A stretch of DNA of 64,000 bases. It comes from Magnetospirillum sp. UT-4 (GTDB taxonomy: Bacteria; Pseudomonadota; Alphaproteobacteria; Rhodospirillales; Magnetospirillaceae). The stretch covers positions 119,143 to 183,142 of the forward strand of contig NZ_CACVCG010000090.1 of NCBI RefSeq assembly GCF_902729435.1. The letters are read 5' to 3'. This document shows, piece after piece, positions 11,595 through 19,467 of the stretch. Within the stretch, counting starts at the first letter, position 1. Each line of letters opens with the position of its first letter. The notes under the pieces are model-generated. The model did no database searches, was not told the origin of the DNA, and was given only the letters and a program-made list of their open reading frames with translations. Both the position numbers and the translations under genes were made by a program.

Positions 11595-12371
11595 ATGCTG
11601 CTCGCCATCGACGCAGGCAACACCAACATCGTCTTCGCCGTGTTCGACGGCGACGAGGTCAAGGGCGAATGGCGCGCCTCGACCCAGACCGAGCGCACCG
11701 CCGACGAGCTGGGGGTGTGGCTGATGCAGCTGCTGACCACCGCCGGGCTGGGGCGCGAGCACATCTCGGCCGCCATCATCGCCAGCGTGGTGCCGGCCAT
11801 GGTGTTCTCGCTGAAAACCCTGTGCCGGCGCTATTTCGGCTGTGAGCCCATCGTGGTCGGCGACGAGGGCGTGCAGCTGGGCATCGCCGTGCTGCTCGAC
11901 CGGCCCGAGGAGGTGGGGGCGGACCGCCTGGTCAACGCGGTGGCGGCGCACAAGTTCTACACCGGGCCGATGATCGTCATCGATTTCGGCACCGCCACCA
12001 CCTTCGACGTCATCGATGCCGAAGGCAATTATTGCGGCGGCGCCATCGCGCCCGGCATCAATCTGTCGCTGGAGGCGCTGCACATGGCCGCCGCCAAGCT
12101 GCCCCGGGTGGCCATCGGGCGACCCAAGCAGGTGATCGGCAAGGCCACCGTGCCGGCCATGAAGTCGGGCATCTTCTGGGGCTATGTCGGCCTGATCGAG
12201 GGGCTGGTCGGCCGCATCGAGGCCGAGTTCGGGGCGCCGATGACGGTGATCGCCACCGGCGGCCTGGCGCCGCTGTTCGCCGAGGCGACGCCGGTCATCC
12301 ATCACCTGGACGACGACCTTACCCTACGCGGCCTGGTCGAGATCCAGCGCCGCAACGCCCGGCTGGAGTAG
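11595..12371 (+). CDS. coaX: Type III pantothenate kinase
   Basis: Phosphorylates pantothenate, the first committed step of coenzyme A synthesis. The 258-residue product has the ASKHA-type phosphate motif [14 protein letters not shown] at the N-terminus, the pantothenate-binding [12 protein letters not shown] near residues 112-123, and [13 protein letters not shown] as the second phosphate loop. It lies 20 bases after birA and 3 bases before rnj. The coaX-rnj pairing downstream of nuoN is a conserved alphaproteobacterial order, which supports both calls. Confidence 0.96.
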   Translation: MLLAIDAGNTNIVFAVFDGDEVKGEWRASTQTERTADELGVWLMQLLTTAGLGREHISAAIIASVVPAMVFSLKTLCRRYFGCEPIVVGDEGVQLGIAVLLDRPEEVGADRLVNAVAAHKFYTGPMIVIDFGTATTFDVIDAEGNYCGGAIAPGINLSLEALHMAAAKLPRVAIGRPKQVIGKATVPAMKSGIFWGYVGLIEGLVGRIEAEFGAPMTVIATGGLAPLFAEATPVIHHLDDDLTLRGLVEIQRRNARLE

Positions 12372-12374
12372 ACG

Positions 12375-14060
12375 ATGGCGCGCAAGAAGACCGGCGGCGC
12401 CGGCGAGCTGTTCTTCCTGCCCCTGGGCGGGTCGGGCGAGATCGGCACCAACCTCAACGTCTACGGCTATGACGGCAAGTGGATGATCGTCGATTGCGGC
12501 GTGTCGTTCGGCGACGAATCCATGCCGATGATCGACGTGGTGATGCCCGATCCGCAATGGATCGAGGACCGCCGCGACGACCTGGTCGGCATCGTCGTCA
12601 CCCATGGCCACGAGGACCATGTGGGCGCCATCCACTATCTGTGGCAGCGGCTGCGCTGCCCGGTCTGGGCCAGCCCCTTCGCCGCCGCCATCCTGAAGAA
12701 CAAGCTGCACGAGGTCGGGCTGCAGCGCCAGGTGCCGGTGACCGTGGTGAATCCGGGCTCGCGCTTTTCGGTCGGGCCATTCGACCTGGAATTCATCAGC
12801 CTCACCCATTCCATCCCCGAGCCCAACGCCCTGGCCATCCGCACCCCGGCGGGCACCGTGCTGCATACCGGCGACTGGAAGCTGGACCCCGATCCGCTGA
12901 TCTCCGGCCCGGCCGATCTGGATTCGCTGCGCCGGGTCGGCAACGAGGGTGTGCTGGCCCTGGTGGGCGATTCCACCAACGTCTTCAGCCGCGGCCATTC
13001 CGGCTCCGAGGGCGAGGTGCGGGCCAACCTGATCGGTCTGCTGCAGCGCTTCACCGGCCGCGTCGCCGTCACCTGCTTCGCCACCAACGTGGCCCGCATG
13101 GAAAGCGTCGCCCTGGCCGCCGAGGCGGCGGAGCGATCGGTGGCGCTGGTGGGGCGCTCGCTGTGGCGGATCGAGAAGGCGGCGCGCGAGCTGGGCTATC
13201 TCAAGGGCATCCGCCCCTTTCTCACCGACCACGATTCGGCCTATGTGCCGGCCGACAAGGTGCTCTACATGTGCACCGGCAGCCAGGGCGAGCCGCGCGC
13301 CGCCCTGGCCCGCATCGCCGCCCAGGACCATCCCCACGTCAAGCTGGGGCCGGGCGACGCGGTGCTGTTCTCGTCCCGCGTCATCCCCGGCAACGAGAAG
13401 TCCATCTTCCGCCTGCAGAACGAGCTGGTGCGCCTGGGCGTCGAGCTGGTCACCGAGCGCGAGTGCCACATCCACGTCTCCGGCCATCCCGCCCGCGAGG
13501 AACTGCAGACCATGTACCAGCTGGTCCGCCCCCGCATCGCCATCCCGGTGCACGGCGAGGCCCGCCACGTGCGCGAGCATTGCGCCCTGGCGCGGGCCTG
13601 CGGCGTCGCCGAGACCCTGGCCATCGACAACGGCGCCATGGTGCGCCTGGCCCCCGGCCCGGTCGAGGTGGTCGATCACATCCCCACCGGCCGGCTGGCG
13701 GTGGACGGCCAGGCGCTGGAGGGCGGGCCGCGCCTGGTGCGCCTGGATTCCGAGCTGATCCGCGACCGCCGCCGCATGGTGTTCAACGGCTCGGCGGTAT
13801 GCACCATGGCGGTGGACCGCAAGGGCCGCCTGCTCGGCGATCCCCAGGTGACGGCGCTGGGCCTGCTGGATTCCGAGCATTTCGCCGAGGAGCACGAGCT
13901 GGTGGTGGAAGCCGCCCGCGACGCCTTCGAAAACCTTCCGGCGGCCGCCCGCCTCGACGACGACACCGCCAAGGAAGCCATCCGCCGCGCCGTGCGCCGC
14001 CAGCTCAAGGAGATGCTGGGCCACAAGCCGATCACCACGGTGCATCTGGTCCGGGTGTAG
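12375..14060 (+). CDS. rnj: Ribonuclease J
   Basis: Metallo-beta-lactamase/beta-CASP ribonuclease with 5'-to-3' exonuclease and endonuclease activity in RNA processing and decay. In the 561-residue protein the zinc motif HGHEDH is at residues 77-82. Further motif histidines are visible in GDWKLDPDP and in HVSGHPAREEL, and the beta-CASP domain lies roughly between residues 210 and 360. GGAG six bases before the ATG overlaps the end of coaX. It is the last gene of the long + strand run; a dispersed repeat follows. Confidence 0.95.
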   Translation: MARKKTGGAGELFFLPLGGSGEIGTNLNVYGYDGKWMIVDCGVSFGDESMPMIDVVMPDPQWIEDRRDDLVGIVVTHGHEDHVGAIHYLWQRLRCPVWASPFAAAILKNKLHEVGLQRQVPVTVVNPGSRFSVGPFDLEFISLTHSIPEPNALAIRTPAGTVLHTGDWKLDPDPLISGPADLDSLRRVGNEGVLALVGDSTNVFSRGHSGSEGEVRANLIGLLQRFTGRVAVTCFATNVARMESVALAAEAAERSVALVGRSLWRIEKAARELGYLKGIRPFLTDHDSAYVPADKVLYMCTGSQGEPRAALARIAAQDHPHVKLGPGDAVLFSSRVIPGNEKSIFRLQNELVRLGVELVTERECHIHVSGHPAREELQTMYQLVRPRIAIPVHGEARHVREHCALARACGVAETLAIDNGAMVRLAPGPVEVVDHIPTGRLAVDGQALEGGPRLVRLDSELIRDRRRMVFNGSAVCTMAVDRKGRLLGDPQVTALGLLDSEHFAEEHELVVEAARDAFENLPAAARLDDDTAKEAIRRAVRRQLKEMLGHKPITTVHLVRV

Positions 14061-14158
14061 GGTGCGGCAGCGGGTAGCCGGGTCGCATCGCCGGGCCTGA
14101 TGAGACACGGGTGCCCAGCGTGAATTTCCGGCGCACAGCTCCGACGCCTCATTCGGGC

Positions 14159-14273
14159 CTCATCCTGCGGAGCCGCCGCAGGCGGCGTCTTGAAGGGCGA
14201 GGCCCGTCGCACGTTGTTCATGGCCCGCCCCATCCTTCGAGACGAGCGCTGAGGCGCTCTCCTCAGGATGAGG
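14159..14273. repeat. Two inverted copies of a dispersed palindromic element
   Basis: Between the convergent rnj and aldolase genes, CTCATCCTGCGGAG starts one copy at about 14159. The reverse complement of 14231-14273 starts CCTCATCCTGAGGAG and continues through a short internal palindrome to CTCGAAGGATG. The two halves align over about 45 bases with a few mismatches and face each other. CATCCTTCGAGA...TCCTCAGGATG units of this kind are scattered between genes in many alphaproteobacteria (from memory). The 259-base gap 14061-14319 holds nothing else I can name. Folded, the element could end transcription from both sides. Confidence 0.7.
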
Positions 14274-14319
14274 CTACGGATGCGGCAAGACCCGAACCGA
14301 CGGCCCCTGAGGGCCCCGC

Positions 14320-14976
14320 CTACAGGATGCTCTGGCCAGTCTTGGCCCAGTCGGCGGTGAAGGCGGCCAGGCCCTTGTCGGTCAGCGGGTGGCCGTACAT
14401 CTGCTTCAGCACCGAAGGCGGCATGGTCACCACATGGGCGCCCAGGCGGGCGGCGTCGGAGACGTGCATGGGGCTGCGCACCGAGGCGACCAGCACTTCC
14501 GTCGTCCATTCCGGGTACTGGGCATAGATTTCGACGATGTCCGAAATCAGCTGCATGCCGTCCTGGCCGATGTCGTCCAGGCGCCCGACGAAGGGCGAGA
14601 CGAAGGCGGCACCGGCCTTGGCCGCCAGGATCGCCTGGTTGGCCGAGAAGCACAGGGTGACGTTGACCTTGGTGCCTTCGTCGGCCAGCACCTTGCAGGT
14701 CTTCAGCCCGTCCACCGTCAGCGGCACCTTGACCGCCACGTTGGGACGCAGCGCCCGCAGCTTGCGCCCCTCGGCCAGCATGGTTTCGAAATCGGTGGCG
14801 GCGACCTCGGCCGAGATGGGGCCGGGGACGATGTCGCAGATCTCGCAGATGACTTCCAGGATGTTGCGCCCCGACTTGGCAATCAGCGAGGGATTGGTGG
14901 TCACCCCGTCGACCAGGCCGGTCTCGGCCAGGGCGCGGATGTCGGCGACCTCGGCGGTGTCGATGAAGAATTTCAT
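14320..14976 (-). CDS. fsa: Transaldolase-like fructose-6-phosphate aldolase family protein
   Basis: Small single-domain transaldolase of the TalC/FSA type, 218 residues, acting on sugar phosphates through a Schiff-base lysine. The motifs are [10 protein letters not shown] at the start, [11 protein letters not shown] near residues 26-36, and K83 in AVKVPLT as the catalytic lysine. Family members split into true transaldolases and fructose-6-phosphate aldolases, and I cannot tell which this is. The ATG at 14976 was chosen over an in-frame GTG at 14985 because AGAGAG lies upstream at good spacing. The gene stands alone on the - strand. Confidence 0.9.
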   Translation of the reverse strand: MKFFIDTAEVADIRALAETGLVDGVTTNPSLIAKSGRNILEVICEICDIVPGPISAEVAATDFETMLAEGRKLRALRPNVAVKVPLTVDGLKTCKVLADEGTKVNVTLCFSANQAILAAKAGAAFVSPFVGRLDDIGQDGMQLISDIVEIYAQYPEWTTEVLVASVRSPMHVSDAARLGAHVVTMPPSVLKQMYGHPLTDKGLAAFTADWAKTGQSIL

Positions 14977-15061
14977 GGCTTGCACTCTCTTCGTTCGGGC
15001 GGGCTGTTCGTTCAGGCGGGCGACAGCCTACCCATGCGGGCGGCGCCGTCAAGGGCGCTTT

Positions 15062-15856
15062 CTACCGCCCCAGCGGTTCGTACCAGTCGCGGGGAAAGCC
15101 GGCCTCGGCGCGGGCGTCGTGGTTGAAGGGGGGCTTGAGGCCGCCGGGGAAGCGGTCCGCCATCAGCCGGTGGTATTCGGCCTTCCCGTCCAGTCCCCTC
15201 CGCTCGGCGAGGAAGCGGAACCAGCGGAGTCCGGCGGCGACGTGGCGGATTTCGTCGCGGTAGATCACCTCCAGCGCCGGCGGGGTAAGGTCGTCGCCGT
15301 TGCGGGTCAGCCGCTCGATGGTGGTGGGAGTGGTGTCCAGGCCGCGCGCCTCCAGCGTCATCGGCACCACCACCAGGCGGGCCATCAGGTCGTCGGCGGT
15401 CTTTTCCGCCGCCTGCCACAGCCCGTCATGGGCCGGCAGGTCGCCGTAGGCGGCGCCGAGGCGGTGCAGCAGGCCGGCCAGCATCTCGAAATGGATGGCC
15501 TCGTCCAGCGCCACCCGGACCCAGTCGTCCAGGAACGCGCCCGGCATCGCCTCGGCCGAGAAGCGGCAGACCATGTCCCAGGCGAGGTCGATGGCGTTGA
15601 GTTCGATATGGGCGAGGGCATGGATCAGCCCGATGCGCCCCTTCTCGCCGCCATAGGCGCGCTTGGGCATCTCGCGCGGGGCCAGCAGGACGGGGCGCTC
15701 GGGCCGCGCCGGGCGCGGGGGCGGCGCCTCGTTCCCCGGCGCCGCCAGCCGGCCCTCGGCCCGGTCGGCGGCGAAGGCGCGGGTCAGGCGGCATTTCTCG
15801 AAGGCGGCGGCGGTGCCCAGCACCGTCACCGCGGCCGCCGACAGGGTGGCGCTCAC
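15062..15856 (-). CDS. DUF455 ferritin-like protein
   Basis: Predicted four-helix ferritin-like protein of the DUF455 family, 264 residues; its biochemical role is not known to me. Metal-ligand-like motifs run through the helices: HALAHIELNAIDLAWD, DEAIHFEMLAGLLH and YRDEIRHVAAGLRWF. The C-terminus has GGLKPPFNHDAR, a block typical of this family. The GTG start at 15856 overlaps the bcp stop in GTGA form, so the pair is co-transcribed. A peroxidase and a di-iron-like protein side by side hint at a shared oxidative role, which is inference. Confidence 0.85.
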   Translation of the reverse strand: MSATLSAAAVTVLGTAAAFEKCRLTRAFAADRAEGRLAAPGNEAPPPRPARPERPVLLAPREMPKRAYGGEKGRIGLIHALAHIELNAIDLAWDMVCRFSAEAMPGAFLDDWVRVALDEAIHFEMLAGLLHRLGAAYGDLPAHDGLWQAAEKTADDLMARLVVVPMTLEARGLDTTPTTIERLTRNGDDLTPPALEVIYRDEIRHVAAGLRWFRFLAERRGLDGKAEYHRLMADRFPGGLKPPFNHDARAEAGFPRDWYEPLGR

Positions 15857-16332
15857 CCCAATGCGTGCAGTGCGTCCAGGACCTCGGCGACGTGGCCCGA
15901 GACCTTGACCTTGCGCCATTCGCGGACCAGCACGCCGGCCTCGTCGATGAGGAAGGTGGAGCGCTCGATGCCCATGTACTTGCGCCCGTACATGGACTTC
16001 TCCTTCCACACCCCGTAGGCCTCGCACAGGGCGCCATCGACGTCGGCGGCCAGCGGGAAGGGCAGGGTGTGCTTGGCGCGGAACTTGATGTGGCTGGTGA
16101 CGGTGTCCTTGGACACGCCCAGCACCTCGGCCTTGTTCACCACGAGGCGCAGGTATTCGTCGCGGAACTGCCGCGCCTCGGAGGTGCAGCCCGAGGTATC
16201 GTCCTTCGGATAGAAATACAGCACCAGCCGCTTGCCGGCGTAGTCGGCAAGGCTGCGCGGGCCTTCGTCGGTCTCGACGGTGAAGCCGGGGGCGGGTTGG
16301 CCGATAGCGGGTTGGCCGAGAACGGCTGTCAT
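15853..16332 (-). CDS. bcp: Bcp-type thiol peroxiredoxin
   Basis: Reduces hydrogen peroxide and organic peroxides through a peroxidatic cysteine. The 159-residue protein has the AhpC/TSA fold with YPKDDTSGCTSEA around C49. The resolving cysteine that E. coli Bcp has five residues later is arginine here (R54). The only other cysteine is C103, so this is either a 1-Cys enzyme or one using a distant partner. GGACAG precedes the ATG. A sigma-70-like promoter lies about 36 bases upstream. The stop overlaps the DUF455 gene by 4 bases. Confidence 0.95.
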   Translation of the reverse strand: MTAVLGQPAIGQPAPGFTVETDEGPRSLADYAGKRLVLYFYPKDDTSGCTSEARQFRDEYLRLVVNKAEVLGVSKDTVTSHIKFRAKHTLPFPLAADVDGALCEAYGVWKEKSMYGRKYMGIERSTFLIDEAGVLVREWRKVKVSGHVAEVLDALHALG

Positions 16333-16367
16333 GGGGCTGTCCTTGCGGGTTAGACCTGTCGGCCCGT

Positions 16368-16395
16368 TGTATAGAGGCGGAAACCGAATTGTAAA
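16368..16395 (-). promoter_or_regulatory. Putative sigma-70-type promoter of bcp-DUF455
   Basis: Read on the - strand, TTTACA (16395-16390) and TATACA (16373-16368) are separated by 16 bases. They match the consensus hexamers at five and four of six positions. Transcription from here would give bcp a leader of about 30 bases. It lies in the 75-base gap after the glnE stop, so bcp need not depend on glnE read-through. Judged by eye only. Confidence 0.45.
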
Positions 16396-16407
16396 GTGAA
16401 GGTAACT

Positions 16408-19392
16408 TTAACCTTCCGGCCCGAGGCGGGCGCGCACCTGCCGCCCCGGCTCGCCGACCAGGCGTTCGAACACCTCCAGCGCGTCGCGGGCGCAGTCGTC
16501 CATGCGATCGACCATGGTCTTGAAGTCGGTCAGCCCGGCGGCGCGGACCAGGACGTCCTTGAGGCCGCGGGGGGCGGTGGCTTCGTCGAAGGCGCCGGCG
16601 ATGGTCTGGCGCAGCACCAGCTGCACCGCCGACCACAGCCGCCACGCCGCCACCAGCGCGTCGAGGTCGCCGCCCGAGATGAGGCCGGCAGCGGCGGCTG
16701 CCGCCAGGGCGTCGCGGGTGTTGTGGGCCAGCACGGCGGGATGGTCGGCGCCGAAGCGCAATTGCAGCCACTGGGCGGTGAACTCGATGTCGACCAGGCC
16801 GCCGCGCCGGTGCTTGACCTCCCAGCGGCTGTCGGTCTTGTGCTCGCGCGCCATGCGCTCGCGCATCTCGGCGACGTCCAGCACCAGGCGCTCGGTGTCG
16901 CGCGGCCGGGTCAGGGTCTCGGTGATGACCGCTTCGACCCGGTCGGACAAGGCGGGGTCGCCGGCGACCACGCGGGCGCGGGTCAGCGCCATGTGCTCCC
17001 AGGTCCAGGCGGATTCGCGCTGATAGCGCTCGAACGAGGCGAAGCTGGTGGCGATGGGGCCGGAACTGCCCGAGGGCCGCAGCCGCATGTCGACCTCGTA
17101 CAGCGTGCCCTCGGCGGTCTTGGCGGTCAGCGCGTTGACGATGCGCTGGGTCATGCGGGCGTACCAGGTGGCGGTGGCCAGCGGGCGGGCGCCGTCGGAG
17201 TCCTCGGCCCCCTCGGGGGCGTCGTAGATGAGGATGAGGTCGAGGTCCGAGGTGGCGGTCATCTCGCGTCCGCCCATCTTGCCCATGGCCAGGATGCACC
17301 ATTCGCCGCCCGGCACGCGGCCGTGGATGCGGGCGAATTCGGCCTCGACGCGGGGCACCATGCGCGCCAGCACCGCGTCGGCGACGGCGGAATAGGCGGC
17401 GGCGGCGGCGTCCGGGGCCAGCATGGTCCGCAGCACCTGGACCCCGACCTGGAACTTGCGGTCGTTGGCCCAGCGCCGGCTGGTATCGAGGATCTCCTGG
17501 AAGTCGCCGGCCGCCTCCCTCAGCGCCCGGTCCAACTCGACGCCCAGCTCGTCGGCGGGCGGCGGCGGTTCCGAGAAGCTGGGCGAGAGCACGTTGTCGA
17601 GCAGCGAGGTGTGGCGCGCCAGGTGCTCGGCCAGCCGGGGGGCGTTGCCCATGATCTCGGCCACCAGGTCGAGCAGCGACGGGTTGGAATAGAACAGCGA
17701 GAACAGCGGTACCCCGGCCGGCAGGCGCGACAGGAAGTCGTCGAAGCGCATGAAGGCGTCGTCGGGGCTGGCGGTGCCGGCCATGGCCGACAGCAGCGCC
17801 GGGGTCAGCTCGGTCAGCAGCTCGCGCGCGCGGGTCGAGCGGGTGGCGCGGATGCGCCCGTGGTGCCAGCCGCGGATGGTCGAGCAGATGGATTCGGCGC
17901 TGGCGAAGCCCATCTCGCCGATGGTGCGCATCGTCTCGGGATCGTTCTCGCCGCCGGTGAACACTAGGTTGCCGTGCACGCCCAGGGCCGGGGCGTCCTC
18001 GAACAGGCCGCCGTAATGGCTCTCCACGATCTGCAGCCGGCGGGTCAGGGCCGCCGCGAATTCGTCGCTGCCGGCGAAGCCCATGAACACCGCCAGCTCG
18101 CCCAGGCGCTCGGGGGAATCGGGCAGGGTCTGGGTCTGCTTGTCGTCGATCATCTGCAGCCGGTGTTCCAGCCGGCGCAGGAACAGGTAGGCCTCGGTCA
18201 GCTGCTCGGCGGCGGCGGCATCGATGCGCCCCGAAGCGGCCAGCGCCGCCAGGGAATCGAGGGTGCGCGGAGAGCGCATGGCCGGATCGCGGCCGCCCCA
18301 GATCAGCTGCTGGGTCTGGGCGAAGAACTCGATCTCGCGGATGCCGCCGCGGCCCAGCTTGATGTTGTGGCCGGCCACCGCGATGGTGCGCCCGCCGCGA
18401 TAGGCGTTGATCTGGCGCTTGATGGAATGGATGTCCTGGATGGCGGCGAAGTCCAGCGACTTGCGCCAGATGAACGGCCTGAGGAAGCGCAGGAAGGCGG
18501 CGCCGGCCTCGTCGTCGCCGGCCACCTGGCGCGCCTTGATCATGGCGGCCCGCTCCCAGTTCTGGCCGTAGCCCTCGTAATAGGCCTCGGCCGCCACCAG
18601 CGACACCGCCACCGGGGTGGCGCCGGGATCGGGGCGCAGGCGCAGGTCGGTGCGGAAGACGTAGCCGTCGGCGGTGCGCTCATCCAGGATCTTCACCAGG
18701 TCCTTGGTGAGCGAGATCATGCATTCCGGCAGCGAGCGCCGGCCGGTATAGGCCAGCCGTTCGTGGTCATAGAGCACGATCAGGTCGATGTCGCTGGAAT
18801 AGTTCAGCTCGCCGGCGCCGAACTTGCCCATGCCCAGCACCACCAGACCCGAGCCGCGCTCGGGGTCGTCCGGATGGGGCAGGGCGAATTCGCCTTTCGC
18901 CGCCTCGCGCCGCAGCAGGAAGCGCACGCCGTGGCGGGTCGCCGCCTCGGCGAAGTCCGACAGCGCCGCCGTCACCCGCGCCAGGTCCCAGGCCCCGGCG
19001 ATGTCGGCCAGCGCCGCCAGCAGCGCCACCCGGCGCTTGGCGATGCGAAGGGCGCGCATCAGCCGGGCCATGTCGGTCTCGGCCGCCACCTCGGCGGCCA
19101 GCTCGGCCAACAGGGCGGGAAAGGTCTCATCGGCACCGTCGTCGAGCAGGCGGCGCAGGAAGGCCGGCTCGCGCACCGCCGCCCGGGTCAGGAACGGGGA
19201 ATTGCCGAAGATCGCCGCGAGCAGGCGGGCCGCCCTGGTATCGCCGGAAATCGCGCGCATGTATTGGGCGAGGCCGGCATCCTCCTCTTCGTCCGCGTGC
19301 TCCGACCATTGCTCGAAGCCGCGCGACGCGAGGGCGGCGTCGGCGATGCCCGGCAAGTCCTGTTCATCGAATGGAAACTTCACCTTGTGCAT
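16408..19392 (-). CDS. glnE: Bifunctional glutamine synthetase adenylyltransferase/deadenylase
   Basis: Attaches and removes AMP on glutamine synthetase in response to PII proteins, thereby setting nitrogen assimilation. The protein is 994 residues, full length. The N-terminal deadenylating nucleotidyltransferase domain shows GMGKFGAGELNYSSDIDL with D201 and D203. The C-terminal adenylylating domain shows GKMGGREMTATSDLDL around residue 715, and each domain is followed by its helical region. The ATG at 19392 begins MHKVKFPFDEQDLP. The frame stays open about 1.7 kb further upstream, antisense to the next gene, but that part is not protein-like. It is divergent from the AsmA-like gene. Confidence 0.97.
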   Translation of the reverse strand: MHKVKFPFDEQDLPGIADAALASRGFEQWSEHADEEEDAGLAQYMRAISGDTRAARLLAAIFGNSPFLTRAAVREPAFLRRLLDDGADETFPALLAELAAEVAAETDMARLMRALRIAKRRVALLAALADIAGAWDLARVTAALSDFAEAATRHGVRFLLRREAAKGEFALPHPDDPERGSGLVVLGMGKFGAGELNYSSDIDLIVLYDHERLAYTGRRSLPECMISLTKDLVKILDERTADGYVFRTDLRLRPDPGATPVAVSLVAAEAYYEGYGQNWERAAMIKARQVAGDDEAGAAFLRFLRPFIWRKSLDFAAIQDIHSIKRQINAYRGGRTIAVAGHNIKLGRGGIREIEFFAQTQQLIWGGRDPAMRSPRTLDSLAALAASGRIDAAAAEQLTEAYLFLRRLEHRLQMIDDKQTQTLPDSPERLGELAVFMGFAGSDEFAAALTRRLQIVESHYGGLFEDAPALGVHGNLVFTGGENDPETMRTIGEMGFASAESICSTIRGWHHGRIRATRSTRARELLTELTPALLSAMAGTASPDDAFMRFDDFLSRLPAGVPLFSLFYSNPSLLDLVAEIMGNAPRLAEHLARHTSLLDNVLSPSFSEPPPPADELGVELDRALREAAGDFQEILDTSRRWANDRKFQVGVQVLRTMLAPDAAAAAYSAVADAVLARMVPRVEAEFARIHGRVPGGEWCILAMGKMGGREMTATSDLDLILIYDAPEGAEDSDGARPLATATWYARMTQRIVNALTAKTAEGTLYEVDMRLRPSGSSGPIATSFASFERYQRESAWTWEHMALTRARVVAGDPALSDRVEAVITETLTRPRDTERLVLDVAEMRERMAREHKTDSRWEVKHRRGGLVDIEFTAQWLQLRFGADHPAVLAHNTRDALAAAAAAGLISGGDLDALVAAWRLWSAVQLVLRQTIAGAFDEATAPRGLKDVLVRAAGLTDFKTMVDRMDDCARDALEVFERLVGEPGRQVRARLGPEG

Positions 19393-19467
19393 CCCCGGGC
19401 GTTGTGATTGCTTCACACTCGTCAAACCGGCCCTGCCGGTCAAGGTGGTCTTGGAGGCCCTACGCCA

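Noticed and set aside
12324..14108. 594-codon open frame on the - strand over rnj
   Set aside because: Low-complexity antisense composition; ribonuclease J with its HGHEDH motif is on the other strand.
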